From a bacterium (GTDB lineage Bacteria; Bacteroidota; Bacteroidia; Flavobacteriales_D; Sanyastnellaceae): a DNA stretch of 64,000 nucleotides. The position numbers were made by a program, and so were the translations under genes. Location of the stretch: NCBI GenBank assembly GCA_029979565.1, contig JAPOHG010000003.1:1-64000 (forward strand), in the 5' to 3' direction. Below, piece by piece: positions 10,228 through 18,634 of the stretch. The notes below the pieces were generated by a model. The model saw nothing but the letters and a program-made list of their open reading frames with translations, did not search any database and had not been told where the DNA came from. Every line of letters starts with the position of its first letter. The stretch's first letter is position 1.

Positions 10228-11315
10228 TGCTTTTCGCTGCTTTTTAGCGTCCCATTTTCGTAGGTCTCAATGAGCAACAACCGACCGTTCAGGCCGTAGT
10301 TGTAGACATCGCCGTCCAATTTGCCATTCACGTATTCCCCTTCCCGTCGGATGGCTTCGCCGGTGAGGACGCGTTTCCGCAAGGCGTCTCCGGTTTCGGG
10401 GTCAATGGACTCTTCAATGGTCCATTCGCCCGCATCGTGCCATTCGCGGAAAGGTCCGGTCTTCAGTTGGTCCACCACCTCAAATTCTTCCTTGGGCCTG
10501 CCGTCGGAAAAAGTCAACAAGACGGGTCCGTTCTCATATATTTCCTTCAGCATTTCACCTTTGTCGAACTGCCTCGTGGTTTGCACCGTCCCGTCTTCCA
10601 TGAAGGATTTCCAGTATCCGTTTTCTTTACCGGTGTCGTACAATCCCACCGTTTGGGGCCTTCCGTTGGCGTAATTGATTTTGCACAGGCCGTGGAACAC
10701 GCCGTTGCGGTACCCGATTTCTGAAAGCAAGGTTCCGAATTCATCCCACGTCTTCCACGTTCCGTCTCGCTGACCGTCAACGTATGATCCTTCTTCGAGG
10801 CGTTTTCCATTTTTACTCAAGGTTACCGAAGGGCCTTGAAGGATATCCATGTTGTAGTTTTCCTTGAGCCGTACTTGACCGCTGGCATCGTAGTACACCC
10901 ATTCGCCTTGTTTGAGGCGCATCGGCTCGCCTTGTTCGTTGAGTTTTCGGCTGGTCATGTACATGCCTTCCGCCTGCAGCGAGCCGCCTTGCCGGTACAA
11001 TTTGGTGAATGCCTTGCGCCCGTTTTCGATGTGTGTCACTTCGGACATCAACTCGCCGGATTCGAAGAAAAACTTGAACTGGCCCGATGGTGTGCCGTCT
11101 TTGAATTGGCCGACGTAGTAGAGGTTCCCGTTCGGCCAGACACGGATCCACTTGCCTTCTTTGTTGTTCTTGGCGTTGTTGACATTGAAATCAATGCCGG
11201 CCTCCCCAACGGGGTAGTTGCCTCCGGAGGGAGTTCCCGGTTGTGCCCACAGGGCTTCACCCATGAACAGGGCAATTGAAAGTAGGAGGGTAGCAGGGGT
11301 GACGTTGCGCATCAT
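10224..11315 (-). CDS. Secreted YwqK/MORN-type repeat protein
   Basis: 363 residues from the chosen ATG at 11315; an ORF start at 11333 would begin inside the predicted promoter. Signal peptide (MMRN...ALFMGEALWAQ) with no lipobox. The mature part is built of repeated G.Y.nG...G.W..y...G blocks (for example GKWIRVWPNGNLYYVGQFKDG, GEWVYYDASGQ, GTWKTWDEFGTLLSEIGYRNG), the pattern of the YwqK/MORN-variant family. Such proteins are abundant in Bacteroidota; the antitoxin name attached to some relatives is not supported here because no toxin gene is adjacent. Probably periplasmic or outer-surface; function unknown. Co-transcribed with the S8 peptidase by a 4-base overlap. Confidence 0.8.
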   Translation of the reverse strand: MMRNVTPATLLLSIALFMGEALWAQPGTPSGGNYPVGEAGIDFNVNNAKNNKEGKWIRVWPNGNLYYVGQFKDGTPSGQFKFFFESGELMSEVTHIENGRKAFTKLYRQGGSLQAEGMYMTSRKLNEQGEPMRLKQGEWVYYDASGQVRLKENYNMDILQGPSVTLSKNGKRLEEGSYVDGQRDGTWKTWDEFGTLLSEIGYRNGVFHGLCKINYANGRPQTVGLYDTGKENGYWKSFMEDGTVQTTRQFDKGEMLKEIYENGPVLLTFSDGRPKEEFEVVDQLKTGPFREWHDAGEWTIEESIDPETGDALRKRVLTGEAIRREGEYVNGKLDGDVYNYGLNGRLLLIETYENGTLKSSEKQ

Positions 11316-11320
11316 GGTAG

Positions 11321-11328
11321 CGAAATTA
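11321..11328 (-). promoter_or_regulatory. Near-consensus -7 box TAATTTCG
   Basis: One mismatch to TAnnTTTG, ending 5 bases before the ATG at 11315 of the YwqK-type gene. Used to choose that start. Confidence 0.4.
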
Positions 11329-11413
11329 AACAATTGGCGGGTGGTCCCATGGGTTAGAACGGATGCGTTCGTGCGAATTGTACACGGTCCATGGACACAG
11401 GGCTTTCCTTGTG

Positions 11414-11421
11414 TACTTTTG
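11414..11421 (+). promoter_or_regulatory. -7 promoter box TACTTTTG of mdh
   Basis: Exact TAnnTTTG match, 28 bases before the mdh ATG, so this gene would have a short normal leader, unlike the leaderless set. Confidence 0.55.
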
Positions 11422-11449
11422 CCCTCCCAAACACCATTATTTCAGAACC

Positions 11450-12388
11450 ATGAAAGTAACCGTAGTCGGAGCAGGAAATGTCGGTGCAACGTGTGCCAAC
11501 GTCCTGGCTACCCGCGAAGTAGCGAATGAAGTTGTTTTGTTGGACATCAAGGATGGATTTGCCGAAGGCAAGGCCTTGGACATCTGGGAAACGGCTCCCA
11601 TCAACTTGTACGATACCCGCACGGTTGGCGCTACCAACGATTACGTCAAAACGGCCGGCTCTGATGTGGTGGTCATCACGAGTGGATTGCCGCGCAAGCC
11701 TGGCATGAGCCGCGACGATTTGATCGCGACCAATTCCGGCATTGTGAAGAGCGTGACCAACAGCATTCTCGAACACAGCCCGGAGGCGATCATCATTGTG
11801 GTTTCGAACCCGCTCGATGTGATGACCTACTGCGCATACCTCGCTGCGAACAAGCCTTCGAGCAAGGTGATGGGCATGGCGGGCATCCTGGATACAGCGC
11901 GCTACCGCGCGTTCTTGGCCGAAGCTTTGGATTGTTCACCGAAGGACATTCAAGCGGTGTTGATGGGTGGCCACGGCGATACCATGGTGCCGCTTCCACG
12001 TTACACCACCGTTGGAGGCATTCCTGTGACGGAATTGATCGATGCCGACAAGCTCGATGCCATTGTGGAGCGCACAAAGAAAGGAGGCGGCGAGATAGTC
12101 AACCTCCTGGGGACATCTGCTTGGTATGCACCCGGCGCCGCTGCGGCACAAATGGTTGAGGCCATTGTGCGAGATCAGAAGCGCATCTTCCCCGTTTGCG
12201 CCTGGCTGACGGGAGAGTATGGCATCAACGATTTGTATTTGGGTGTTCCTGTGAAGCTCGGAAAGAACGGCATCGAAAAGATCATTGAGTTGGACCTCAA
12301 TGATGAAGAAAAAGCCTTGCTTGCCGAAAGTGAGAAGGCCGTCCGTGGTGTGGCCGAAGTGCTCGACCGCATGAACGCCGAAGCGTAA
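11450..12388 (+). CDS. mdh: Malate dehydrogenase (NAD-dependent, LDH-like type)
   Basis: 312 residues. Interconverts malate and oxaloacetate in the TCA cycle. Evidence: Rossmann GAGNVG at 7-12, Asp32 favouring NAD, substrate arginines R82 and R88 in GLPRKPGMSRDD, Asp148/Arg151 and catalytic His175 in MGGHGDTMV. The Arg at position 82 in the mobile loop is the residue that distinguishes MDH from lactate dehydrogenase. The ATG at 11450 starts the protein exactly at the first beta-strand (MKVTVVGAGNVG); the longer upstream reading would include the promoter. Single-gene transcript, convergent with the FG-GAP gene. Confidence 0.97.
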   Translation: MKVTVVGAGNVGATCANVLATREVANEVVLLDIKDGFAEGKALDIWETAPINLYDTRTVGATNDYVKTAGSDVVVITSGLPRKPGMSRDDLIATNSGIVKSVTNSILEHSPEAIIIVVSNPLDVMTYCAYLAANKPSSKVMGMAGILDTARYRAFLAEALDCSPKDIQAVLMGGHGDTMVPLPRYTTVGGIPVTELIDADKLDAIVERTKKGGGEIVNLLGTSAWYAPGAAAAQMVEAIVRDQKRIFPVCAWLTGEYGINDLYLGVPVKLGKNGIEKIIELDLNDEEKALLAESEKAVRGVAEVLDRMNAEA

Positions 12389-12397
12389 GCTACCGGA

Positions 12398-12413
12398 AGC
12401 GCCTCCTGGCGCT
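12398..12413. terminator. Possible shared terminator hairpin between mdh and the FG-GAP gene
   Basis: 6-bp stem AGCGCC/GGCGCT with a TCCT loop between the convergent stop codons; the following T-run is weak, so termination efficiency is doubtful. Confidence 0.35.
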
Positions 12414-14679
12414 ATTGAACGACAACCCGCACGGTTCGGATCAATCCGCCCGCTGCGGGTTGCGTCGTTAAGAGGTACAGGCCCGGCGTTGCCGGAGCCA
12501 TCAGCAAGTTGGATCCTGCTCGTCGCATTCCCAAGGCCTCGACCATTCGTCCCTGAGCATCGAACCACGCCACGCGGCTCCGTTGAGGCAACATGATGCG
12601 AATCGGACCGCCTGTTCGCGCCGGGTTTGGGGCAATAATCGGGAGAGAAGGCAGCTGGTGGCCGGTGATATCTACAGTCGTACCATTGAACCACCGCAAC
12701 CCACCGTTTTGAATGCCGACGACCAATTCGGGAATGCCATCGCCAGTGATATCGCCGAGGGTTCCACTGGAACGCAGTCCTCGCATGGCCTCGTTCCAAG
12801 ACGGGCCCGAGGCCTCGAGCGGTGCAAGAATGTCTTCCGAATCGAGTGTGCCGAAGTATTGGATTTCCCCCAGCTCATTACCAGCAGCAATGTGAAGCCC
12901 GCTGCCATCATCGTACAAGCACGGCGTGGAGTACCCGTTGATTCCGAGGGCATTGTTGACTTGGATGCCGCCCCAGTTCGCTTCAGTTTCGGGCGTGGTT
13001 TGGAGGCACCAAGCGGGGGTTGAAGCCGAACCGCAATTCAGGTACAGCGACAAGGTGCCGTTCTTTTCTCCGACGACCAGATCCAGCAGCCCGTCACCAC
13101 TGACATCGATCAATTGCGGGGCGGCGAATTGCCCGACATCAATGGCCTCACCGTCTGCATCTTGAACGGCCAATTGGGATAAGGTCCACGCCGGCCAGCT
13201 GCCGGGTTCGGCCTCGTTGCTGTATGCGTGAAGCAAGCCCAGTTCATCTCCGACGATAAGATCGATATCGCCGTCGCCATCCCAATCGCCAAAGGCCGGG
13301 TGGCCGCTTTCAATGCCGTTGAACACAAAATCAATGGCATTCCAAGTATGCCATGCAAAGGCGGGTTGGGATGCAGTTCCCGTATTCTCGAAGAGGGCCA
13401 GTGCCGTTGGGGTGTTGTTGACGCCTTCGTACCGTTCCTTGTTGCCAACGGCGAGGTCCAAATCGCCGTCCCCATCCAGGTCGTGAAGAACGGGAATGGC
13501 CCCACGTCCCACATCAATGGTGCCGTCTTGGATCCAATGGTCGGAGGCCAATGCCCACAGGGGTTCATCGGCAGTTCCTTGGTTTTCCCACAGCTGAACG
13601 CACTGGTCGTCATTGATTTCCAAGGCAATGTTGGGGGAGATGATCAAGTCCCAATCGCCGTCTTCATCCGGATCAATCGGATACGCAGCAGGGAACCGTT
13701 GGAGCACAATGCTATCGGCTTCACCGGTGTGCGGCACGAGGGCAGGGAAGGCCATATCCACCCAGGCGGTGCTGTCTTGGCCATCGGTGGCATCCTCCAG
13801 CATGAGGCCGCTCATGGTCGGGTAGGTGACGTCCGAGATGAGCAGGTCGTGGAAATTTTCTCCGTCGCATTGCAAAGCCGTGATCGCTCCCCCGGCGTGA
13901 ACGCCGTCTCGCTGGGCTGCTTCCCCTTCGGTGGGAGCTGGTCGACCTTCAGGATCGACCACATTGAAACTGCAGTTGTGATCGGCTCCGATAAATAGCG
14001 TGTTGTCCTCCGATCCCTCGGATACCATGCCGTAACACCGGTTCGTGCAGACCAGGTCCAGCCCGCAAGCCGATTGTCCAGAAAACCGGTACAGGGAAGT
14101 GCTCGTCTCGGTGAAGCAAATAAAGTCGAGGTCGCCGTCGTTGTCCACGTCGAAAATGGCGGGCTTGTCAATGGTCAAACACACCAGTGGCAGTTCTTGG
14201 GCCCCAGTTCCGAAATCCCAACTGGCTGAAAGCGGCAGTGCGTAAGGCTCGAACGCTGGAACTCCCGGTACCGTTGTGGCGTTGCGGTAGACGTGGATGC
14301 TGTTTTGGTAGCCGGTGAACAGGTCGGGCAGTCCATCGCAATCAAAATCGCGCAACAAGGCCCAGTGCTTAAGAGCGGGCCATCCGAGGCACCAGTCCGG
14401 ACGCTCGTGCCAATCGCCGGTCTCTGTTTTTTCAAACACCAAAATTCGGCTACCGTCTCGATCGAAGGCAAACAAATCCATGTCACCGTCCCAATCCATG
14501 TCTATTTCTGACCACTGCGGGGCACTCATTCCACCTGTGAAAGGGTGAGGCATTGCCGTCTCATCGATGGTCACTTCGGGCCCCTCGGAAAGGCTCCAGC
14601 CCCACGGGGTTTGCCCAACAGCCGAACGGTGTAAAATCAATAGCGCAAACAGGGTGAGGCAGAACTGACGGGGCTTCAT
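12412..14679 (-). CDS. Secreted FG-GAP/VCBS repeat protein with T9SS sorting tail
   Basis: 755 residues. Signal peptide at 1-22 (LLILHRSAVGQ). The body contains about eight calcium-binding-type D-x-D-G-D-x-D loops of FG-GAP/VCBS repeats, such as DMDWDGDMDLF, DFDCDGLPDLF, DVDNDGDLDFI, DLDGDGDLDLAVG, DWDGDGDIDLIVG and DVSGDGLLDLVVG, consistent with an integrin-like beta-propeller. The last ~75 residues form a type A T9SS C-terminal domain (IIAPNPARTGGPIRI ... GLYLLTTQPAAGG). Likely surface-exposed and Ca2+-stabilised; the ligand is unknown. A TAACTTGC box lies 4 bases upstream of the ATG. Confidence 0.9.
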   Translation of the reverse strand: MKPRQFCLTLFALLILHRSAVGQTPWGWSLSEGPEVTIDETAMPHPFTGGMSAPQWSEIDMDWDGDMDLFAFDRDGSRILVFEKTETGDWHERPDWCLGWPALKHWALLRDFDCDGLPDLFTGYQNSIHVYRNATTVPGVPAFEPYALPLSASWDFGTGAQELPLVCLTIDKPAIFDVDNDGDLDFICFTETSTSLYRFSGQSACGLDLVCTNRCYGMVSEGSEDNTLFIGADHNCSFNVVDPEGRPAPTEGEAAQRDGVHAGGAITALQCDGENFHDLLISDVTYPTMSGLMLEDATDGQDSTAWVDMAFPALVPHTGEADSIVLQRFPAAYPIDPDEDGDWDLIISPNIALEINDDQCVQLWENQGTADEPLWALASDHWIQDGTIDVGRGAIPVLHDLDGDGDLDLAVGNKERYEGVNNTPTALALFENTGTASQPAFAWHTWNAIDFVFNGIESGHPAFGDWDGDGDIDLIVGDELGLLHAYSNEAEPGSWPAWTLSQLAVQDADGEAIDVGQFAAPQLIDVSGDGLLDLVVGEKNGTLSLYLNCGSASTPAWCLQTTPETEANWGGIQVNNALGINGYSTPCLYDDGSGLHIAAGNELGEIQYFGTLDSEDILAPLEASGPSWNEAMRGLRSSGTLGDITGDGIPELVVGIQNGGLRWFNGTTVDITGHQLPSLPIIAPNPARTGGPIRIMLPQRSRVAWFDAQGRMVEALGMRRAGSNLLMAPATPGLYLLTTQPAAGGLIRTVRVVVQ

Positions 14680-14683
14680 GTGG

Positions 14684-14691
14684 GCAAGTTA
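14684..14691 (-). promoter_or_regulatory. Near-consensus -7 box TAACTTGC
   Basis: Ends 4 bases before the ATG at 14679 of the FG-GAP gene; imperfect at the last TTTG positions. Confidence 0.35.
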
Positions 14692-14749
14692 TCCGATTCC
14701 TGTTGATTACTTCGCATGTTTCCTCAAATGTGACCGACCGGGTTGGAAA

Positions 14750-14757
14750 TAAGTTTG
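14750..14757 (+). promoter_or_regulatory. -7 promoter box TAAGTTTG
   Basis: Exact TAnnTTTG match ending 4 bases before the ATG at 14762; predicts a leaderless mRNA. Confidence 0.55.
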
Positions 14758-14761
14758 GGCC

Positions 14762-15172
14762 ATGCCATCATTCAACCGCGAACAACGCCTTTGGGTTGCT
14801 TGGGGATTGCTGTGTGTTGGTGCCTCCGTCCTGCTCGCTGCATACGGTCGCCACGGCATGGCCACGGCAGAACTTCAGACCCGATGGGGCATCGCCGTTG
14901 AATATTTTCGGTTCATGGGGTTGGGGCTCGTGACCATGGTGGTCGTCCGCACGCTAAGTGGAGGCATGAACGACCGGATGTGGGCCGAGCGAATGCTGGT
15001 GTTGGGTACATTGCTTTTTGCCGGTACCGTGGGGGCCGAGGGTGTCGCACCGGATTCCAAACTTTTGGGTCAATTGGGATGGGTCGCCCCATTGGGTGGT
15101 ATCCTCATGGCATTGAGCTGGTTCACATTTGTTGTTGAATTTCTTCGAAACAAACGTCCTTTTCCTACCTAG
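14762..15172 (+). CDS. Small integral membrane protein, DUF423-like
   Basis: 136 residues with four predicted membrane segments (about 10-30, 46-63, 77-93 and 104-126). The order GASVLLAAYGRHG, AVEYFRFMGLGL, LLFAGTVG, APLGGILMALSW follows the DUF423/YgdD pattern of inner-membrane proteins of unknown function, but the match was judged by eye and is divergent. It has its own promoter box and lies upstream of pckA in the same direction. No functional claim is possible. Confidence 0.7.
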   Translation: MPSFNREQRLWVAWGLLCVGASVLLAAYGRHGMATAELQTRWGIAVEYFRFMGLGLVTMVVVRTLSGGMNDRMWAERMLVLGTLLFAGTVGAEGVAPDSKLLGQLGWVAPLGGILMALSWFTFVVEFLRNKRPFPT

Positions 15173-15181
15173 CAATTCACC

Positions 15182-15189
15182 TATCTTTA
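15182..15189 (+). promoter_or_regulatory. Near-consensus -7 box TATCTTTA of pckA
   Basis: Seven of eight positions agree with TAnnTTTG; 15 bases before the pckA ATG, so a short leader is expected. Confidence 0.35.
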
Positions 15190-15204
15190 TCACTGAGGAA
15201 TGCA

Positions 15205-16824
15205 ATGATCAGTTCTCTCATGAAACACGTTGGAAACACCCCCTTTGACGCGTCGTTGGATGCCGTCAAACTGGAAGGAGTGGCTCGCGCCCACTGGAAC
15301 CTTCCCCCTGCCAAACTTATTTTACAAACCCTGCTTCGGGGCGAGGGCGTCCTGACGGATGCCGGAGCGCTTGCCGTGTCGACCGGTGCATTCACCGGAC
15401 GATCGCCCAAGGACCGTTTTCTCGTCAAGGACGAGCTCACCGCGGATCGCGTCGATTGGGGCGACATCAACCAGCCCATGGAGGCCGTCCAATTCGATCG
15501 GCTGCATGAAGACATTGCTCGCCATCTTAAAGGCCGGAGTGTGTTTGTCCGAGACGCTGCTGTCGGGGCCGATTCTGCTTCACAGATCAAGACGCGTGTC
15601 ATTTCCGAAAAAGCATGGGCGAATCTATTCGTTTCCAACATGTTCATTCGGCTGGATGAAGAAGACGTACTGGTGCCATCTCCTGAATGGACCGTCATTT
15701 GTGCCCCTTCTTTTCAGGCGAGCCCGGAGGTTCACGGGTGCCGACAGGCAAACGTAACGGCCGTGAGTTTTACGAAGAAGTTGATCCTCATTGCCGGTTC
15801 CGCCTACACGGGCGAAATCAAGAAGGGCATGTTCTCTGTGATGAATTTTGTGTTGCCGACGGTGCACAAAGTATTTCCCATGCACTGCTCGTCCAATGTC
15901 AATGATGCAGGGGAGACGGCGGTTTTCTTCGGCCTTTCCGGCACGGGCAAAACCACGCTTTCGAGCGATGTGGACCGGACCTTGATTGGTGATGACGAAC
16001 ACGGATGGGGCGAAGACGGTGTGTTCAACATGGAAGGTGGCTGCTACGCCAAAACCATCGACCTCGATGGAGACAGAGAACCCCAGATCTACAATGCCAT
16101 CAAGTTTGGCGCGATGCTCGAAAACATCGGATTTCAGCAGGACGGGGTGACACCGGATTACTTCGACGCTTCCATCACGCAAAACACCCGGGTTTCTTAC
16201 CCGATTACGCACATCCCTGGCGCGTCCACAGACGGGACGGGTGCCCACCCCAAAGACATCTTCTTTTTGACCTGCGATGCGTTCGGTGTGTTGCCTCCCA
16301 TCAGCCGTTTGGATGCGGGACAAGCGATGTACCACTTCCTATCCGGGTACACCGCGAAAGTTGCAGGAACGGAAGTCGGAGTCACGGAACCGCAGGCGAC
16401 CTTCTCGGCTTGTTTCGGCGCACCGTTCATGCCTTTGCCTCCGACCGACTATGCGGAAATGCTCGCGGAGAAGGTGGAGCGGCACGGCGCGCGCATTTGG
16501 CTCGTCAATACCGGCTGGACCGGTGGAGGATACGGGGTAGGAACACGTATGAAGCTCAAGCACACGCGGGCCATGATCCGCGCCGCCATGAACGGAGGAC
16601 TCGACGGCGCCCCGATGTACAAGGACCCTGTATTCGGACTGCATTCGCCAACGGCTTGTCCCGGTGTCCCAGATGAGGTGCTGATTCCGGCGAAGGTGTG
16701 GGAGGACGCCTCAGCATATCAAGCTGCGGTGGCCAAACTAGCCCAGTTGTTCAATTCGAATTTTGCGCAATTCGAACACGCGGCCAATGCCGCCATGCTG
16801 GAAGCAGCGCCGGTCTCTGCTTAA
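15205..16824 (+). CDS. pckA: Phosphoenolpyruvate carboxykinase (ATP)
   Basis: 539 residues, typical length. Converts oxaloacetate plus ATP to phosphoenolpyruvate, the entry to gluconeogenesis. The ATP-type kinase loop GLSGTGKTTLSSD begins at residue 243. The PEPCK metal-binding block GDDEHGWGEDGVFNMEGGCYAK follows, and the adenine-binding and C-terminal NTGWTGG...G.RM blocks are present. With mdh nearby it would link TCA intermediates to gluconeogenesis, although the two genes are separately transcribed. The ATG at 15205 is used; the next Met is only five codons later. Confidence 0.97.
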   Translation: MISSLMKHVGNTPFDASLDAVKLEGVARAHWNLPPAKLILQTLLRGEGVLTDAGALAVSTGAFTGRSPKDRFLVKDELTADRVDWGDINQPMEAVQFDRLHEDIARHLKGRSVFVRDAAVGADSASQIKTRVISEKAWANLFVSNMFIRLDEEDVLVPSPEWTVICAPSFQASPEVHGCRQANVTAVSFTKKLILIAGSAYTGEIKKGMFSVMNFVLPTVHKVFPMHCSSNVNDAGETAVFFGLSGTGKTTLSSDVDRTLIGDDEHGWGEDGVFNMEGGCYAKTIDLDGDREPQIYNAIKFGAMLENIGFQQDGVTPDYFDASITQNTRVSYPITHIPGASTDGTGAHPKDIFFLTCDAFGVLPPISRLDAGQAMYHFLSGYTAKVAGTEVGVTEPQATFSACFGAPFMPLPPTDYAEMLAEKVERHGARIWLVNTGWTGGGYGVGTRMKLKHTRAMIRAAMNGGLDGAPMYKDPVFGLHSPTACPGVPDEVLIPAKVWEDASAYQAAVAKLAQLFNSNFAQFEHAANAAMLEAAPVSA

Positions 16825-16841
16825 AATTCGCCAGCGGCGAA

Positions 16842-16849
16842 TACCTTTG
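16842..16849 (+). promoter_or_regulatory. -7 promoter box TACCTTTG
   Basis: Exact TAnnTTTG match ending 4 bases before the rsmE ATG at 16854; predicts a leaderless transcript starting just after pckA. Confidence 0.6.
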
Positions 16850-16853
16850 GGCC

Positions 16854-17555
16854 ATGCGATTCTTTTATGCGCCCACGGTTGATGCGGTTCACGCATTGAA
16901 CCCCGATGAGTCCAAGCATCTGGTCCGCGTGTTGCGAGGGCAGGTGGGGGACTGTGTCGGTTTGGTTGATGGCAAAGGCCACCGGTATGAAGGCGTCTTG
17001 ACGGAAGCGGATAAACGCCGTTGTGTGCTGTCCACGAAATTGGTGGAAACCCAGCCAGCGCCCGCATTTCCCCTCACGTTGGTCATTGCACCCACGAAAA
17101 GCACCGACCGCTTTGAATGGCTCTTGGAGAAGGCCATGGAATACGGGGTTCGTAAAATTCAACCCGTGTGGACGGAACGGAGCGAACGGAAAACCGAAAA
17201 GGCAGAGCGCTGGGAAAAGATTTTGGTCAGTGCATTGAAACAATCCCAGCAGCTATGGCTCACCGAGTTGGCGCCGGCGGTATTGTGGCAGGAGTGGCTG
17301 AACGCAGGTGAGGCCAGTGCGAATCAAGGCTTTGTCGCCCACTGTGAACCAACTGAAAAACAGCACTTGTTTGATGCGATAGCGACGACGCAACCATGCT
17401 GGGTGGCCATCGGGCCTGAAGGCGATTTTACGCCATCAGAGATTGAGGCGGCACGGTCAAAAGGCGCCGTCGCCGTTTCCCTTGGAGAGCAGCGCCTGCG
17501 CACGGAAACGGCTGGATTGGCAGCCATTCAAATGCACGCGCTCGCGCACCGCTGA
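16854..17555 (+). CDS. rsmE: 16S rRNA m3U1498 methyltransferase RsmE
   Basis: 233 residues, usual size. SPOUT-class methyltransferase that methylates U1498 of 16S rRNA. It has an N-terminal PUA-like domain (residues 1-70: MRFFYAP...SKHLVRVLRGQVGD) and a C-terminal knotted SAM-binding domain with GPEGDFTPSEIEAA and SLGEQRLRTETAGLAA. Start chosen at 16854 because the N-terminal RFF strand and the promoter box fit; a longer reading would overlap pckA by over 100 bases. Its stop lies 3 bases from the stop of the convergent DUF551-like gene. Confidence 0.95.
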   Translation: MRFFYAPTVDAVHALNPDESKHLVRVLRGQVGDCVGLVDGKGHRYEGVLTEADKRRCVLSTKLVETQPAPAFPLTLVIAPTKSTDRFEWLLEKAMEYGVRKIQPVWTERSERKTEKAERWEKILVSALKQSQQLWLTELAPAVLWQEWLNAGEASANQGFVAHCEPTEKQHLFDAIATTQPCWVAIGPEGDFTPSEIEAARSKGAVAVSLGEQRLRTETAGLAAIQMHALAHR

Positions 17556-17558
17556 TAC

Positions 17559-17840
17559 TTACGTCATGTCCGGTTGGACCGGCATCGGCATCCAATGCGT
17601 CACGTCGTCGAAGAAGTGATTGCTGTTGCCTTCTCCCGCCCAGAAGTGACGCCCGTGCTTTTCGCGTTTTTCGGCCTGGTCCGCAAAGTAATCTGCGCAG
17701 AATCGAAGCACGATGACTTCCCGAATTTCAAAGGCCTGGTCCTTGCCCGGGAGGAACACCCTGTTCTCAGGGATGAACGCCAAAACGCGTTGGTCGTCTT
17801 CCGGCAAACAGTCCGCTACAGCAATCCAGTCACCGGTCAT
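17559..17840 (-). CDS. Small DUF551-like protein
   Basis: 93 residues, starting at the ATG that overlaps the TGA of the PaaG-like gene by 4 bases (ATGA), which decides the start. The sequence begins WIAVADCLPEDDQRVLAFIP and ends FFDDVTHWMPMPVQP, the W..V...LP..g..VL ... THWMPLP pattern of DUF551, a short domain common in phage and bacterial small proteins. No signal peptide. Function unknown. Last gene of a minus-strand run that begins with the deaminase gene at 23243. Confidence 0.75.
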   Translation of the reverse strand: MTGDWIAVADCLPEDDQRVLAFIPENRVFLPGKDQAFEIREVIVLRFCADYFADQAEKREKHGRHFWAGEGNSNHFFDDVTHWMPMPVQPDMT

Positions 17841-18622
17841 GATCCTTTGAATTGGGGTGCACGCTTTTCGAGGAATGCTGAAACGCCTTCGGCATAGTCT
17901 TCGGTTTTCGAAGCTTCCATTTGCAGGTCCCGCTCGGTGGTGAGGTGGTCCGAGAGCGCTGCGTTCCATCCAGCATTGAAGGCACGTTTGGTCAAGCCCA
18001 ATCCCCGGGTGGGCATCTGGGCAAGGCGTTCGGCCAGCGCAGCCACTTCGGCCTCGAAGTCCTCATCGGCCACAGCTTTGTGGATGAGCCCGATGGCCTG
18101 AGCTTCGGAGGCGCTCAACTTGTCTCCAAGGAAAGCCAATGCTGCGGCTCGTTGCATGCCCACCAGGCGCGGTAAGAACCATGTTCCTCCGCTGTCGGGA
18201 ATGAGGCCGATTTTGGAGAATGCTTGGATGAAGCGAACGGAGTCCCTTGCCACGGTCAAGTCACAGGCCAGTGCGATGTTCGCTCCGGCTCCGGCTGCTA
18301 CGCCATTGATAGCGCCGATCACGGGCTTTTCCATGGATCGGATGCGGCGGATGCTTTCGTTGTAGGTCTGTTCGACGATTTCAGTGAAATCTGGTGCATC
18401 CGGCGCGGTGACTTCCTTGAGGTCTTGTCCCGCGCAGAAGGCCTTACCGTTGCCCGTTATGACCACGCAACGCACGGTGCCATCAGAGGCCGCGTCATCA
18501 AGGGCTTCTTGAAACGCTTGTCCCATGTCCTGGTTGAAGCTGTTGAATACCGATGGTCGGTTCAACGTGATGGTGCAGATCCCGTTGTGCGTCGAAGTCA
18601 GAATGGTGGGTTCTGTGGTCAT
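17837..18622 (-). CDS. Enoyl-CoA hydratase/isomerase family protein, PaaG-like
   Basis: 261 residues. Crotonase-fold enzyme. The oxyanion-hole blocks FCAGQDL (about 62-68) and NGVAAGAGANIALACDL are present. The block GLIPDSGGTWFLPR, with Asp in the position of the catalytic Asp of PaaG, matches 2-(1,2-epoxy-1,2-dihydrophenyl)acetyl-CoA isomerase rather than classical enoyl-CoA hydratase, which carries Glu residues there. No other phenylacetate genes are in the window, so a broader role in fatty-acid or aromatic CoA isomerisation is equally possible. It starts 9 bases after the second arylsulfotransferase-like gene and has its own -7-like box overlapping that gene's stop. Confidence 0.88.
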   Translation of the reverse strand: MTTEPTILTSTHNGICTITLNRPSVFNSFNQDMGQAFQEALDDAASDGTVRCVVITGNGKAFCAGQDLKEVTAPDAPDFTEIVEQTYNESIRRIRSMEKPVIGAINGVAAGAGANIALACDLTVARDSVRFIQAFSKIGLIPDSGGTWFLPRLVGMQRAAALAFLGDKLSASEAQAIGLIHKAVADEDFEAEVAALAERLAQMPTRGLGLTKRAFNAGWNAALSDHLTTERDLQMEASKTEDYAEGVSAFLEKRAPQFKGS

Positions 18623-18626
18623 GCTC

Positions 18627-18634
18627 TAAAGTTA
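18627..18634 (-). promoter_or_regulatory. Near-consensus -7 box TAACTTTA overlapping a stop codon
   Basis: Seven of eight positions of TAnnTTTG; ends 4 bases before the PaaG-like ATG. Its TAA is also the stop codon of the upstream gene (18632-18634). Confidence 0.45.

Noticed and set aside
13228-13998. 256-codon plus-strand frame opposite the FG-GAP gene
   Set aside because: Antisense to repeated Asp-rich codons, which keep the opposite frame open by chance.
16698-16853. Upstream extension of rsmE into pckA
   Set aside because: Would overlap pckA by over 100 bases and lacks conserved residues; the promoter box and family N-terminus place the start at 16854.
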